Assembly (NCBI GenBank): GCA_024291935.2
Contig: CM044311.1
Location: 20,359,001-20,423,000, forward strand
Direction: 5' to 3'
DNA length: 64,000 nt
DNA from: Okapia johnstoni
Taxonomy: Eukaryota; Chordata; Mammalia; Artiodactyla; Giraffidae
The translations under genes and the position numbers were made by a program. Of the stretch, positions 10,946 through 22,056 are shown piece by piece (the stretch's first letter is position 1; each line of letters opens with the position of its first letter). The notes below the pieces were generated by a model. It ran no database searches and was not told where the DNA came from. It worked only from the letters and a program-made list of their open reading frames with translations.

Positions 10946-12208
10946 AAGAATAAACACATATATTAACTGTTTTCCCTTTGACACAATAAAATATCAAGAC
11001 TATCTTTATATGGAAGAAATTTATTAGATGAAACACAGTGAAATAATACTTTAAAATAGTTGTAATACTCAATTTCAGAAAAATCATTCTTGTTTTATTG
11101 TAGCAACACTGCCTGAGTCAGCTATAATAGCCACTAAGAGTAAGACCTTTGGAAATTTCTGTCTTCTCTGAGATAAAATGATGGCATCAGACTTCATGAT
11201 TTGTCATTAGCATTATGAGAAGATTTTTTGTTTCTGTAAGAAAACTGTCTTTGACAATGGACAGCATGCAGTATGGGAGCTTTCAGCATTCTGGAACTTG
11301 TCTCCCATAGTGCTCTCAGACCACATCTACTGTAAAACCAGATGATTCACTATCCACACATAGTTAATCCAGAGCTTCAGTATCAGAAGAGAAAAAGGAG
11401 AACAATAATGTGCAAACAAAATATATTTAAGGATGAATGGCCATATCAAAACTTTTCAATCATTAAAATCAAAACATATGGATGAATAAAATCAATAATT
11501 AGCACTGACTAAAAAAAGATAATGGAGGTTTCAAAATAAGAGCAAATCGTGTAAGCAAGGTAACAAACAAATTTATAATTATTCATTTTGGAGCAAATGC
11601 ACACAGGAGTGTACACACACACACAGAGTTTTTTCCTTATAGGTTTGAAAAATCTGTCTAAGACTTAATTGAAACAGTTCATATTTCAAGGTATTGAATA
11701 ATTTGAAGATGAAAATAGGCAAATCAGCATACTCTTGAAAAAATATGATGGTAAAATATTAGCTGGAGAGGAAGCAACTTGAGGAACTGTTATTGGGATA
11801 AATGGACTTGAGAATGTTTGTGATCTGATTGTTACTGAAATGGCAGACACTAAGATCACTAACTAAAATGTATATGTAGAAGAAATGTCACTTGGGGGAA
11901 GTATGATCAAGGAATATATAAGGAAAATGTGGAATAAATGTTAATTTTTTTTATTCTTGTGAGGAGATCCCAAAGAGTATGTATAGTGAAAGAAGCAATC
12001 AAACCAACTGACATGGGAAACTATGGAATATGTTGTTTGTGGGTAGGGTAGAGACACAGAGTGCTTTGAAAGTGGGATGATAGGATTCCAGAAGTGATAC
12101 TTAGTATGCCTGGGGTAGGTACAGGAGACAGGACTCTGGATGATGATATGACCTGGTAAGCAGATGAAAGTGCTGATTAGATTGAAATACGTGGTCAAAA
12201 TGTCATCT
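10946..12208. other. Unique DNA, nothing recognised
   Basis: No repeat family or coding signal. A short ACAC run lies near 11617. Frames on the reverse strand after 11941 show no known domain. Confidence 0.45.
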
Positions 12209-12219
12209 CTCATCAAATG

Positions 12220-12320
12220 CATGTATATGTGCATGCTCAGTCATAGGAATTGAACCTGTGTCTCCTGTGTCTGCTGTGTTGGCAGGTGGTTTCTTTACCA
12301 CTGTGCCACCTGGAAAGCCC
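12220..12320 (-). mobile_element. Short, internally deleted Bov-tA SINE
   Basis: Only the head (complement: accactgtgccacctgg) and a scrap of the 3' end (gcatgctcagtcat) remain, about 101 bp. It is flanked by an exact 11-bp duplication, ctcatcaaatg, at 12209-12219 and 12321-12331. The middle, including nearly all the BovB-derived body, is missing. Confidence 0.85.
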
Positions 12321-12331
12321 CTCATCAAATG

Positions 12332-13070
12332 GCTTGGGTTTTATTAGAAAATTGGTATAACTTGATGAGGTCTGAATACCTCTGTCACAAATTACCACTA
12401 GTAGTGTAGATAGGCTATAGAATGACTGTTTCACACACATTGTGGATTTTTAGAAAACTTGGAGTGTTTTTTAATCAGGATTGGGGCTTCATGTTTGAGG
12501 AGTGATATATTATTTGTCATATACAGATGTTAGTGAGGGAAGTAAGACCTTAGGGACAAAAAGAAACCCACAGAGTCAATCCAGAAGTGACCCATTTACT
12601 TTAGCTTCGGTGTGATTTTAATTCTACCTTGAGACATGTTCTCTGAGCATCCAGAAAAAAAAACAAAAAAGAAACAGACTGCAGGCTAAAAAAGTGGGAC
12701 AATATATTCCAGAGAGAGAAAGAAAGGGAAAATATAAAGTAAGAAGATTAGAAAGGAAATAGAACAAGTATTTTAATTTTGCTTCTGCTACAAACTCAGT
12801 GGGCTGCATTGTTCAGCCTCTCTGGACCTCTATTTTTTATCTTTCCAAATAAAAGGCTGAGAATCATATAATATATTGAGCCTCTTTCAAATCAAATCTT
12901 AAGGTTTCAAAGGGAATTTAACAATATTTAAATCTAATAATTTCTGAATTTGGAGATTATTTTGCATCTTCAGGGCATTTACATTTACATTTCTGGAAAG
13001 GATACTTTTGAGAAACAAGAAGCTTCATCAAGGTTCAAATGTTCCCATTTCATAGCTCTGATTTTGGGCA
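12332..13070. other. Unique DNA with possible old MIR trace
   Basis: Mostly unrecognised. Bases 12800-12860 (tcagcctctctggacctc) resemble an antisense MIR core, but the match is too short to call. Confidence 0.35.
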
Positions 13071-13314
13071 AGCTGTTGTTGAGTCACTCATTCGTGTCCA
13101 ACTCTTTGTGACCCTATGAACTGCAGCATGTCAGGCTTCACCTGTCTTTCACTGTCTCCCAGAGTTTGCTCAAAGTCATGTCCATTGAGTCGGTGATGTC
13201 ATCTAATCGTCTCATCCTCTGTTGCCCTCTTCTCCTCCTACCCTCAATCTTGCCCAGCATCAGGGCCTTTTCTAATGAGTTGGCTCCTTGCATCTGGTGG
13301 TCAAAGTAGTGACT
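13071..13314 (-). mobile_element. BovB LINE 3' end
   Basis: On the plus strand it starts ctgttgttgagtcactcatt and runs to atctggtggtcaaagtag, the antisense of the last ~240 bp of BovB. It is heavily 5'-truncated. Confidence 0.88.
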
Positions 13315-14165
13315 CAACCTTTTTAAATCTCTTTTTCACTTGATAAGTAATGATGATAGTGTGTACCTCAAAATGTTTTTGAATATCAACTGTGAAATTA
13401 AATGCTTATATCTTTTCCATATATTTTGCTCTATCCAAGGTGCAGAGGCAAAAAAGAGGTGATCTCAACTCTTCAGAGGTTCCAGAGAAGCAATCGTCTG
13501 TAAAATAAGTAATTGAAAATATAAGGCTATGCAAGCTCAGGACATCCTGTGTCTTTATTGAAGAGCCAGAGAAATTTAGACTTGCCAGCTGTGAAGCTAG
13601 TTGCCAAGGGGTAGTCAAAAGTCAGTGCCTCTCAACAGACCAAGTGGAGATCCAGATGGGCAATTTTCTCATATGTTAGGATGCAAAATCCAGATTTTGG
13701 CAGCCAGAGAGTTTTTCATAATAAATATAGAACATGTGCCATCTCAAAAATCTAAAATCATTGGGTGCAAGGCCAAATTGTGAATTTAGGTTGGATCTGA
13801 GGCAAGGGCCATGCCATGACCTTTGTGGATAAGTATAACTGGTTTCTTTTTTTAGTGTTAATCTTTGCTGTCTCTGTTACATCAAACTTCTCTCTCCAGC
13901 ACTAGCCCTTCACTAGCCTGCTTTCAGAATGGTGACAGAGAACCAAGAGGCTGGGAGGTTTAAGAGGAAGTAGCTCAGCTTTTCAAACCATTCCTGTGGT
14001 TTGGGATGGATAAAAAAAGGATTCTCAAAATTTTAGTTAAACAGTAAATGAGTCACATAAATGAAAATATACAGCATGGGGAATAGAGTCAATAATAATG
14101 CAATAACTGTGTATGTTGATGGAGGTGGCCAAAAGTTACAGACTTCTAGTTGTAAGACAAATGCA
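13315..14165. other. Unique DNA
   Basis: No gene or repeat recognised. Short open frames near 13406-13783 lack any domain. Confidence 0.45.
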
Positions 14166-14603
14166 TTGTTGTTGCTGTTCAGTAGCTAAGCTGTGTCCCA
14201 CTCTTTGCAACCCCACGGACTACAGCATGCCAGGCTCCTCTTTTTTACACTGTCTTACAGTTTGCTCAAATTCATGTCCACTGAGTCAGTGATGCTAACC
14301 AACTCATCCTCTGTTTCCCCCTTCTTCTTTTGCCTTTAATCTTTCCCAGCCTCAGGGTCTTTTTAAATGAGTGGCCAGAGTATTGGAGCTTCAATTTCAG
14401 CATCAGTTCTTCCAAAGAATATTCAGGGTTGATTTCCTTTAGGATTGACTAGTCTTATCTCCTTACAGTCTAAGGGACTCTCAAGAGTCTTTTTCCAGCA
14501 CTGCAATTCGAAGATATCAGCTCTTCAGTACTCAGTCTTCTTTACGGTCAAACCCTCAAATACAAACATAACTACTGGAAAAATCATAGTTTTCACTATA
14601 CAT
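14166..14603 (-). mobile_element. BovB LINE 3' end
   Basis: About 440 bp of antisense BovB, from tgttgttgctgttcagtagc at its 3' end to the block tactggaaaaatcatag. The coding frame is broken. Confidence 0.9.
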
Positions 14604-14730
14604 AAATAAGTACTAAGGATATAATGTATAATATGATTAATTTGATTAAAACTACTGTATTCTATATAGTATATGAAAGCTGTTGAAAGTAAATCCTGAG
14701 AGTTCTCATTACAATTAAAAGGTATTTTCT

Positions 14731-15087
14731 GATGGTACCGATAACTATATATGTGAGACAGAATAAGAGATGCAGATGCATAGAACAGTCTTATGGACTC
14801 TGAGGGAGAGGGTGAGGGTTGGACGTTCTGAGAGAATAGCGTTGAAACATGTATATCATCATATGTGAAACAGAACACCATTCCAGGTTCGATGCATGAG
14901 ACAAATGCTCAGGGATGGGGCAATGGGATGACCCAGAAGGATGGGATGGGGAGGGATGTGGGAGGGGGGTTCAGGATGGGGAACACATGTAAACCCATGG
15001 CTGATTCATGTCAATGTATGGCAAAAACCACTGCAATATTGTAAAGTAATTAGCCCCCAACTAAAATAAATAAATTAAAAAAATAAA
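14731..15087 (+). mobile_element. Ruminant L1 (L1-BT-like), 5'-truncated 3' UTR
   Basis: A 357-bp insertion in sense orientation. It carries the L1-BT-type blocks agaacagtcttatggactct, ccaggttcgatgcatgagac and ggttcaggatggggaacaca, and ends in an A-rich tail (aaataaataaattaaaa). Exact 15-bp duplications, taaaaggtattttct, lie at 14716-14730 and 15088-15102. The cut site reads aatt-aaaa, fitting the TT/AAAA preference of L1 endonuclease. The ORF read antisense across it is a shadow. Confidence 0.9.
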
Positions 15088-15102
15088 TAAAAGGTATTTT
15101 CT

Positions 15103-15564
15103 TCTGTTGTTTTTATTTTGTATCTATCTGAGATGATGGATGCTCACTAAATTTATTGTGATGATGATTTCATGAGGTATGTAAGTCAAATCTTTATGCT
15201 GTACACCTTAAATTTGTACAATGCTGTTATAAGAAATAAAATGCAGTTATAAGAAAAAAAATAGAACAGAAGGAAGTCCTATAATGGGAAATATACAGAG
15301 GGAAATTTACCAAAATATTAAGTGGAAGAGGTACAAGGCTTAGAATGAGGTATTTAATTTTTTGATTGTACAGGATCTTTTCTAACAGAGCCAGTGTTTC
15401 TGGTTAACAACTAATGCTGTGAGAAGCTCAACATCAATGCCATGCTAACACTTACGTGTTCAGAGAGAACCTAGAACAGTCTCTGAAATATCAGGAACCG
15501 TCCAAAGCCATAGAAATGACCTCAGACTGGAGAAAGGCCTTCTTTTTTTTTCTTTCTTTTTCCA
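15103..15564. other. Unique DNA
   Basis: Nothing recognised. A pyrimidine tract at 15540-15560 borders the old L1 that follows. Confidence 0.45.
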
Positions 15565-15880
15565 AATTGATGTGTAATTGATGTATAGCATTATATTAGT
15601 TTCAGGTATACAAAATAATGATCCATATTTTTATATATTATGAAATGATCATCACGATATATCTAGCTAACATTTATCACCACAAATTTTTCTAAATTTT
15701 AATTGTTTTTCCTGTGGTAAGTTTTAGATCTAATTTCTTAACAACTTTTAAAAATAAAATAAAGTGTTTCCAACTATAGCCACCATGCAGTACATTACAC
15801 CTCCAGGGATTATTCATTTTGTAACTGAAAGTTTGTATCTATTAGCAACATGCACACCAAGCATTCAGATTTTGATTTCT
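15565..15880 (-). mobile_element. Old L1 3' UTR, antisense
   Basis: The same L1 3' block as at 4665: tgtaattgatgtatagcatt, tatattagtttcaggtatac, gaaatgatcatcacgatata, accatgcagtacattacacc. No ORF. Age is suggested by many mismatches between the copies. Confidence 0.72.
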
Positions 15881-16354
15881 ATTACCATTCTCCAGTAAAA
15901 GAAAACGGGGCTTCTTGAGGAAAAGCCTGGTCCTAGGATTGGACCATAACATGCCCAAGATGACCCTGGAACATTTGCAATTTGAGTAAATAAGATAGTG
16001 CTAAAACAACACAAAAAATGAAAGACTCACACATATTGATAGGAGTATGTCAGAGGAACACAAGGACCATTGCTTAACTCTTTTGAAACCTCATATCTAT
16101 AAACTAAAAAATATTTTGGAAATTAGCCACAGCAATCCCTGAGTGCTAGGCATTGGAAGGGATCAGAATAAATGATAATTATTATTTTGCTCACTTGAAT
16201 TAACATCGAAATATTCTACCACCAGTGGATGACAAAGATTTTCTTTCCTTTTTTTTTCTTTCTTCTTTCTTCAACGTTATCTTCCTGCAGAAGTAATACT
16301 GGGACTTCCATTCTGGGCTAGATGCTCATTTGCTTGTTTCTCCTCATCTGGAAG
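15881..16354. other. Unique DNA
   Basis: Nothing recognised. A T/CT-rich run lies at 16238-16272. Confidence 0.45.
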
Positions 16355-16591
16355 GGCTTCCCAGGTGGCGCTATTGGTAAAGAATTTGCCTGCCAATGCA
16401 GGAGACACAAGAGACATGGATTTGACCCCTGGGTTGGGAAGGTCCCCTGGAGAAGGAAATGGCAGCCCACACCAGTTTTCTTGCTTGGGAAATCCCACGC
16501 CCATAGGAGCCTGGCAGGCTGCAGTCCATGAGGTCCCAAAAGGGTAGGACACTAAGAGTAGGACTCAGTATCTCAACAACAAAAACAACCC
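16355..16591 (+). mobile_element. Bov-tA SINE
   Basis: Full copy from gggcttcccaggtggcgcta, with an extended 3' end (aaaagggtaggacactaagag) and an AAC-rich tail. Weak flanking duplication catctggaag / catcaggaat. Frames read across it are not genes. Confidence 0.88.
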
Positions 16592-16639
16592 CATCAGGAA
16601 TGTAAGCTCCTTCAAGAAGTTAATAAATAATCAGTTAGT

Positions 16640-16798
16640 CCAATGATTCTCAAACTTAAATGTTTCTCAGATTCCATTGTAGGGACAGTTGAAACACACA
16701 CACTGCTAATTCCACCTTCAGTAGGTCTAGGCTGGGGTCAGAAAGTCAGCATCTCTCATAAGTTCCTAGATGATGTTGATGATACAAGTTGTTAGATA
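16640..16798 (+). mobile_element. MER5-type hAT DNA transposon remnant
   Basis: The start (ccaatgattctcaaactt), the middle (ttcagtaggtctaggctggg) and the tail (gttcctagatgatgttgatg) match the non-autonomous hAT-Charlie element MER5A/B. The right terminal inverted repeat has decayed. Confidence 0.72.
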
Positions 16799-17639
16799 AT
16801 AATAAAGTTTTTTTTGTGAAGAACAGAAGATCTCTAACCAGTATCAATCCTTACTTTTATAAGCTGAAGTAATAAATGTAATTTAAATAATTTTACTAAA
16901 TACCACATTTTTATCTTTTCTTGAAAAAGCACTTATAGTTGTTACATAAAAACTCTTTTGTGATGAATCTAGTTTTTTTGGTATAATATCAGAATTTTTA
17001 GATCCAAGGAAAACTCGTTGAGGAAAGTGTTTCTTTAAGTAGACTCATTATTTTTTGCAGATTTGGCCCTTTGATATTATGTAATCCTCTGTCTTGGCAA
17101 TGGACAGGCCATTTAGAAAGATGACTATTCACTCCTTATAAATATTTATAATGTACAAATAACAAATAATTAAATGGGCTTGTAATAGCAACAGACACAG
17201 CAAGCCCTTTGTTGACTGCAATTAGTCCTTTAAAAGATCCTGGAAATTGAAATAATTATCATTAACAGTTAACAAAGGGGGAGAAGTTGAAAAAGTCAGC
17301 ATGCTTCCTCCACAAAATTCAATCCAAGTCACAGTTAGAAAAGAATTTCATTTTTCTTTATGGAGCTACAAAATATGGAGATGCAACATTTTAAATTTCA
17401 GGGACCAGAAATGCTTCATCACTTACTTTACCACCTTTTGATTATTTACAACAGCAAAACATTTGCTACCTCTTATGAGTGATAATGATTGTCAAGGTCA
17501 TTTGAGGACATAGGCTAATAGGTATGCAAACAGTAGAAAGGGCTTTGTGTATGAGTTGGTTTCTCTGCTTTTCGTTGCATCACTATGCTATTCTTTGCTG
17601 TTAAAATCAAAGTAAAATTAAAAAAAAAAAAAACTTACT
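16799..17639. other. Unique AT-rich DNA
   Basis: Nothing recognised. An A-run at 17619-17633 lies just before the next SINE. Confidence 0.5.
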
Positions 17640-17650
17640 AGATACATTAT

Positions 17651-17857
17651 AGGCTTCCCTCGTAGCTCAGTTGGTGAAGAATCTGCCTGCAATGCAGGAG
17701 ACCTGGATTCGATTCCTGGATCAGAAAGATCCCCTAGAGATGGAAATGGCAACCTACTCTAGTATTCTTGCCTGGAGAATTCCATGATCATAGGAGCTCA
17801 GCAGACTATAGCCCATGGACTTGCAAGAGTCTGACATGACTTAGTGACCAAACCACC
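17651..17857 (+). mobile_element. Bov-tA SINE with clean duplication
   Basis: Head ggcttccctcgtagctcagt, B-box-like gattcgattcctgg, body to tctgacatgacttagtgacc. Exact 11-bp duplications, agatacattat, at 17640-17650 and 17858-17868. Confidence 0.93.
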
Positions 17858-17868
17858 AGATACATTAT

Positions 17869-18545
17869 TAGAAAGTGTTAAAAAAAAAAAAAGAAATAAA
17901 GAAAGTGTATAAGTATGTGCACTCATCCAGCAGATTTAAATTCCTTTCAATATTTTGTGTATTACAGCATTTAATTTAAACAAAGGTAATATCTGGGGTA
18001 ACATTAGATAAATGTCATAGAGAATAATGAATGCGCTGTGTGCACATGTATGACTCTGTGTCCTTAAGTGACATCTCTTAAACACATGCTTTACCCTCCA
18101 CGATTTCTTTCTAAATTGTGACTTTGAAACAAAATGCCTTGGTAATCAGAGATTTATTAAAATTCAACTAGTTAATCAAAGTTCCCTAAATAATGACATT
18201 AATTGTAGTTCTATTTTGTTTCCCATTGAAACTCCTGTTTGCTCATACAGGCTATTTTATCTAAATTATTTCTATTGTCATGTAATAGCTACAAAAACAA
18301 TACAATGGCACAGTATCAGAACTTATAGGTTACTAAGAAGTCATACTCAAAATCAGTGTGTAAAACATTACATTATCCCAACATAATATCATAACTAACT
18401 ATGTTTTCATAGAAGGAAAATCATATCTATAGAAAAATCCATAAAGGTTTTAGGAAATGTAATATTAAATATACAAATTTCATATTAAGAGATTGGAAAA
18501 AAAATAGTGAAAGACAACAATAAAGTGAGTTTTGAGAGAGAAAGA
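17869..18545. other. Unique AT-rich DNA
   Basis: Nothing recognised apart from an A-run at 17881-17892. Confidence 0.5.
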
Positions 18546-19129
18546 TGTGATGGTTAATTTTATGTGTCAACTTGACTGGGTTAAAGGAAGCCCAATAGCT
18601 GGTAAAACACTATTTCTGGGTGTGTCTTTGAAGGTGCTTTGGGAAGAAATTAGTAGGTTGATTCAGCTGGCTGACTGAGGAAAGATCTTTCCTTACCATT
18701 GTTAACAAGCATCAGCCAATCAGCGGAGGAAATGAATGCAACAGAAAGACAGAGGCGGGGCAAATTCCCTCTCTCTCTTCTTGGCCTGGGATGCTCATTT
18801 TTTAAGCTCTGGAAGAACAGAGCTCCTGATTTTTTCACCTTAGGACTCTGGGTCTTTCAGCAGGGGCTCCCTGGTTTTCAGGCCTTTAACCCTGGATTGA
18901 ATTATACCACTTTCCTGCATCTCAAGCTTGCAGGTGGCAGACTGGGACTTCTTGGCCTTTATAACTGTGTGAGCCAAATCCTGCAATTAACACACATACA
19001 CATACAGAGAGATAGAGATATAGAGAAATAGATATTAATATATGTAGACACATGTATGTGTGTGTGTATATATATATATGTATATATATATAATTTATTC
19101 TGTTTCTCTGAAAAATCCAGACTAATACA
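18546..19129 (+). mobile_element. ERVL-type (MLT2-like) solo LTR
   Basis: The sequence starts tgtgatggttaattttatgt, carries gtgtcaacttgactgggtta and cttgcaggtggcagactggg, and ends tccagactaataca. This is the shape of a class III (ERVL, MLT2-like) long terminal repeat. The flanking 5-mers aaaga and agaga differ at one base, consistent with a 5-bp duplication. The 3' third holds an expanded ACAC/GATA/TATA simple repeat (about 18990-19093), making the LTR longer than usual. No retroviral coding sequence is attached. A 110-codon frame inside it is not a gene. Confidence 0.75.
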
Positions 19130-19304
19130 AGAGATATGCCATGTACATGGCTTGCAGTACTTTAAATTGTGAGCAGATCAATCTTCTCCCTATTAAACTA
19201 GATGTTCAAGTAAATCATACCCAAAATCCCAACTGAAATCTAATAAACCTTGTTACAATACTGATGTTCATAGGAGAAGAAAACTGGCAAAAATGATCAA
19301 AATT

Positions 19305-19510
19305 ACATTTTTATTGATACATAATTGACATATAACATTATTGATAGCTAAGGTGTGAGAATTACTTTGAGAAATAAATTAGTGAGAATGTCCTTGATCA
19401 GATATGACAACATACTACAAACCACAGTTACTAAACAAATTGATACAAATTAATAAATCTAACAAATTAGTACTTTAGAGTTGTGAGCCATTCAGTATAT
19501 ATATTTTTGG
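19305..19510 (-). mobile_element. Old L1 3' UTR fragment, antisense
   Basis: Contains ttgatacataattgacatat and diverged downstream L1 3' sequence (catactacaaaccacagtta). Short and degraded. Confidence 0.5.
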
Positions 19511-20767
19511 TAATTGGCTATTCTTTCAAATAAAAACAGCACCTATTTCATATAGTACACAAATATAAACTTCAGAATGGTTGATATATAGTTGCATAAA
19601 TATACAAAAATTAGGACAAGTAAAGCATATTAAATACAAAAGCATATACTATCTGCATCTCCAAAAAGAGACAGGAGAGAATATAAACAAAAACCACTTG
19701 AAGGAATGATATAGCAATTTAAGCTTGAGGTGGATTTCTAAATAAAATATTGATTTAATAGACATAGAAAACTTTAATTATATAAAATTAAAAACACAAC
19801 AGGAGTCTGCAACAGGTTTAATTTGAAGAGGAAAATTGCAACATAATGTTTACATTTGGAAGACTTGAAATTTGAAGATGGACATTGCTAGAGGGAAAAA
19901 GCTTCACTTGCTAGGTAGAAGTATAAGACAGGTTCAAAAGTGACTCAGTATTATAAGAATATCCTGATTTATTGTTTTGATATCACATTTTTTGACAATT
20001 ATAGGATAAATATTTATGAACTTATTGACTAAAACTTGCTTTGTTCTTCTGCCTTCATAGATTGTTTTGTGTCTAACTGGCCCTAAAAATGCAGCTTAAT
20101 CAGAACGCACTTCTCACTCTCCATGACTACCATGGTTTTCTCCTTGACAATCTCCTATATAGGAAGCAAGGCTAGCTAAACATTCAGAACACAAACATCT
20201 GAAGCATATGGAACTTGGCTTTACTGAAAATTTGTAGCAAGTTCCTGGCCAGAAAAAAGCAAATCTAATCAAGAGCAAGAAACATAAATATTTCATGACA
20301 TTATAGAGGGCAACGATAGAGCCTATATTTATTCTACAATCAGGTGGTTGAGCTTAGAAATTTTGTCTAAGTCAATGAAAGAAAATGTTCCAAGATACAG
20401 CATCACCTGAATCAGGGGACGGATGTAACAGAGTTAGCCTCATAGGACTCTCGTTTTAGTACATCTTATTTCATCTCTTATATTTTGACATTTGAAGAGT
20501 AGAATGATGGTGAGTTTTAACCAATTTGGTATTTTTGTTAATTGACAAAACTGTCAGAATACACAGAGTAATGCATTAGGAAGGTCTATGAGTAAGGAGA
20601 AAAGGAAATACACTATATGGTAGATGTAGCTGAGAATGTGGTTTACAATAGAACTGCTAACTTTGCAAATGAATGCACTTTCAGCTTTCTGCATTTTGGG
20701 AAATTTATCTCTCCTTTGATGCCCTGGAGAAAGCTTTTAGAAGGCAATTGCTTTAAACTCTGGTTAG
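19511..20767. other. Unique DNA
   Basis: No gene or repeat recognised. Open frames at 20114-20296 and 20617-20838 have no domain. The second only runs into the BovB fragment that follows. Confidence 0.45.
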
Positions 20768-21050
20768 TGAACCCTGAATATTCATTGGAAGGACTAATGC
20801 TGAAGCTGAAGCTCCAATACTTTGGCCACCTGATGTGAAGAGCCAACTCATCAGAAAAGACCCTGATGGTGGGAAAGGTTGAGGGCAGGAGGAGAAAGGG
20901 GCAACAAAGAATGAGATGTTTGGATGGCATCACGGACTCAATGGACGTTAGTTTCAGCAAACTTCAGGAGATGGCGAAGGACAAGGAAGCCTGGCATGCT
21001 GCAGCCCATGGGGTTGTAAAGGGTCAGAAACTACTTAGCTATTGAACACC
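20768..21050 (+). mobile_element. BovB LINE 3' end
   Basis: Starts near ccctgaatattcattggaag and runs to the 3' end with frames broken. About 280 bp of the BovB C-terminus and tail. Confidence 0.88.
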
Positions 21051-21916
21051 AGTTTCAGATTTCCTGTCCCATTCCAGTCTGATAACTGCCAGCTCAAGTG
21101 CATAGGACTCTGAAGATTTTCTCTGGAATTCTTTGCCTGACCTTTAGGCTTTAACTGCTGTTTAAAATTTGTTTTTGTTTTTGTTTTTAACTTTTATATG
21201 ATGTCTATCTGGATTATAATCTCTTTTAATATCATGAAATTATTTCTTTTCCACAACTATGGGTAATATGAACAGCAGAACATCATTTGACAGTTTTAAA
21301 GCAGACTCCAAACTCTAATATTACTATTATTATTGCTATTAACTATTATTATCATTGATATTATTAGTCATCTAAATCACTTACAATAAATCCAAACAGC
21401 ATAATTTCTGTCATATTTCTTTTGTCTTCCTATTTTTTACTTCCACTTTATGATCAATAGCCTGTTTCAGCATGTGGTTTCACTCTACCTTAAACTAAGT
21501 AAGCCTATTGCTGGTGGTAATAATGATTTCCTTGATCAGTAATGGCTCTGATCTCAGTCTTAGATCTAAACCTGTTCACCATAGTCGGCACGACCCCACA
21601 TGCTCTGATCTGTGTTTATGCCTGTCTCTTCATCTCCTATCACTCTCTTGTTGCTCATTTACTTTCATCAGTGCTAGCCTTATTGATAGTCCTTAAGCAC
21701 AGAAAATCTCTCCCTATTTGAGGATTTATCTGTTTCACCTTCCTACGGAAACTTGGCATGGATTTTATCTTCATATTGTTCAGCACTCTGGACAAATAAT
21801 ACTGCAGAGTTTCCTGACCACCTTATAAAAAATTACCCACTTCCACTTTCCTCTCTAACATTATGTGATTCAATCCTATTTCTAGAACGTATACCTCCTT
21901 GAAAATTATTTATATG
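21051..21916. other. Unique DNA
   Basis: Nothing recognised. A TTG/TTTTTG repeat lies at 21171-21188 and an ATT-rich stretch near 21320-21368. Confidence 0.45.
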
Positions 21917-22056
21917 CTTCAGTTCAGTTGTGTCCGATTCTTTGCGACCCCATGTAATGCAGCATCCCAGGCCTCTCTGTCCATCACCAACTCCCAGAGT
22001 TTATTCAAACTCACGTCCATTGAGTCAGTGATACCATCTAACCATCTCATCCTCTG

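Noticed and set aside
17651..17720. tRNA-like sequence with B-box
   Set aside because: It is the tRNA-derived head of a Bov-tA SINE. The body and target duplications show it is a retroposon, not a tRNA gene. The same holds for the other SINE heads.
18699..19031. 110-codon open frame
   Set aside because: Contained in an ERVL-type LTR, with no domain and a simple-repeat end.
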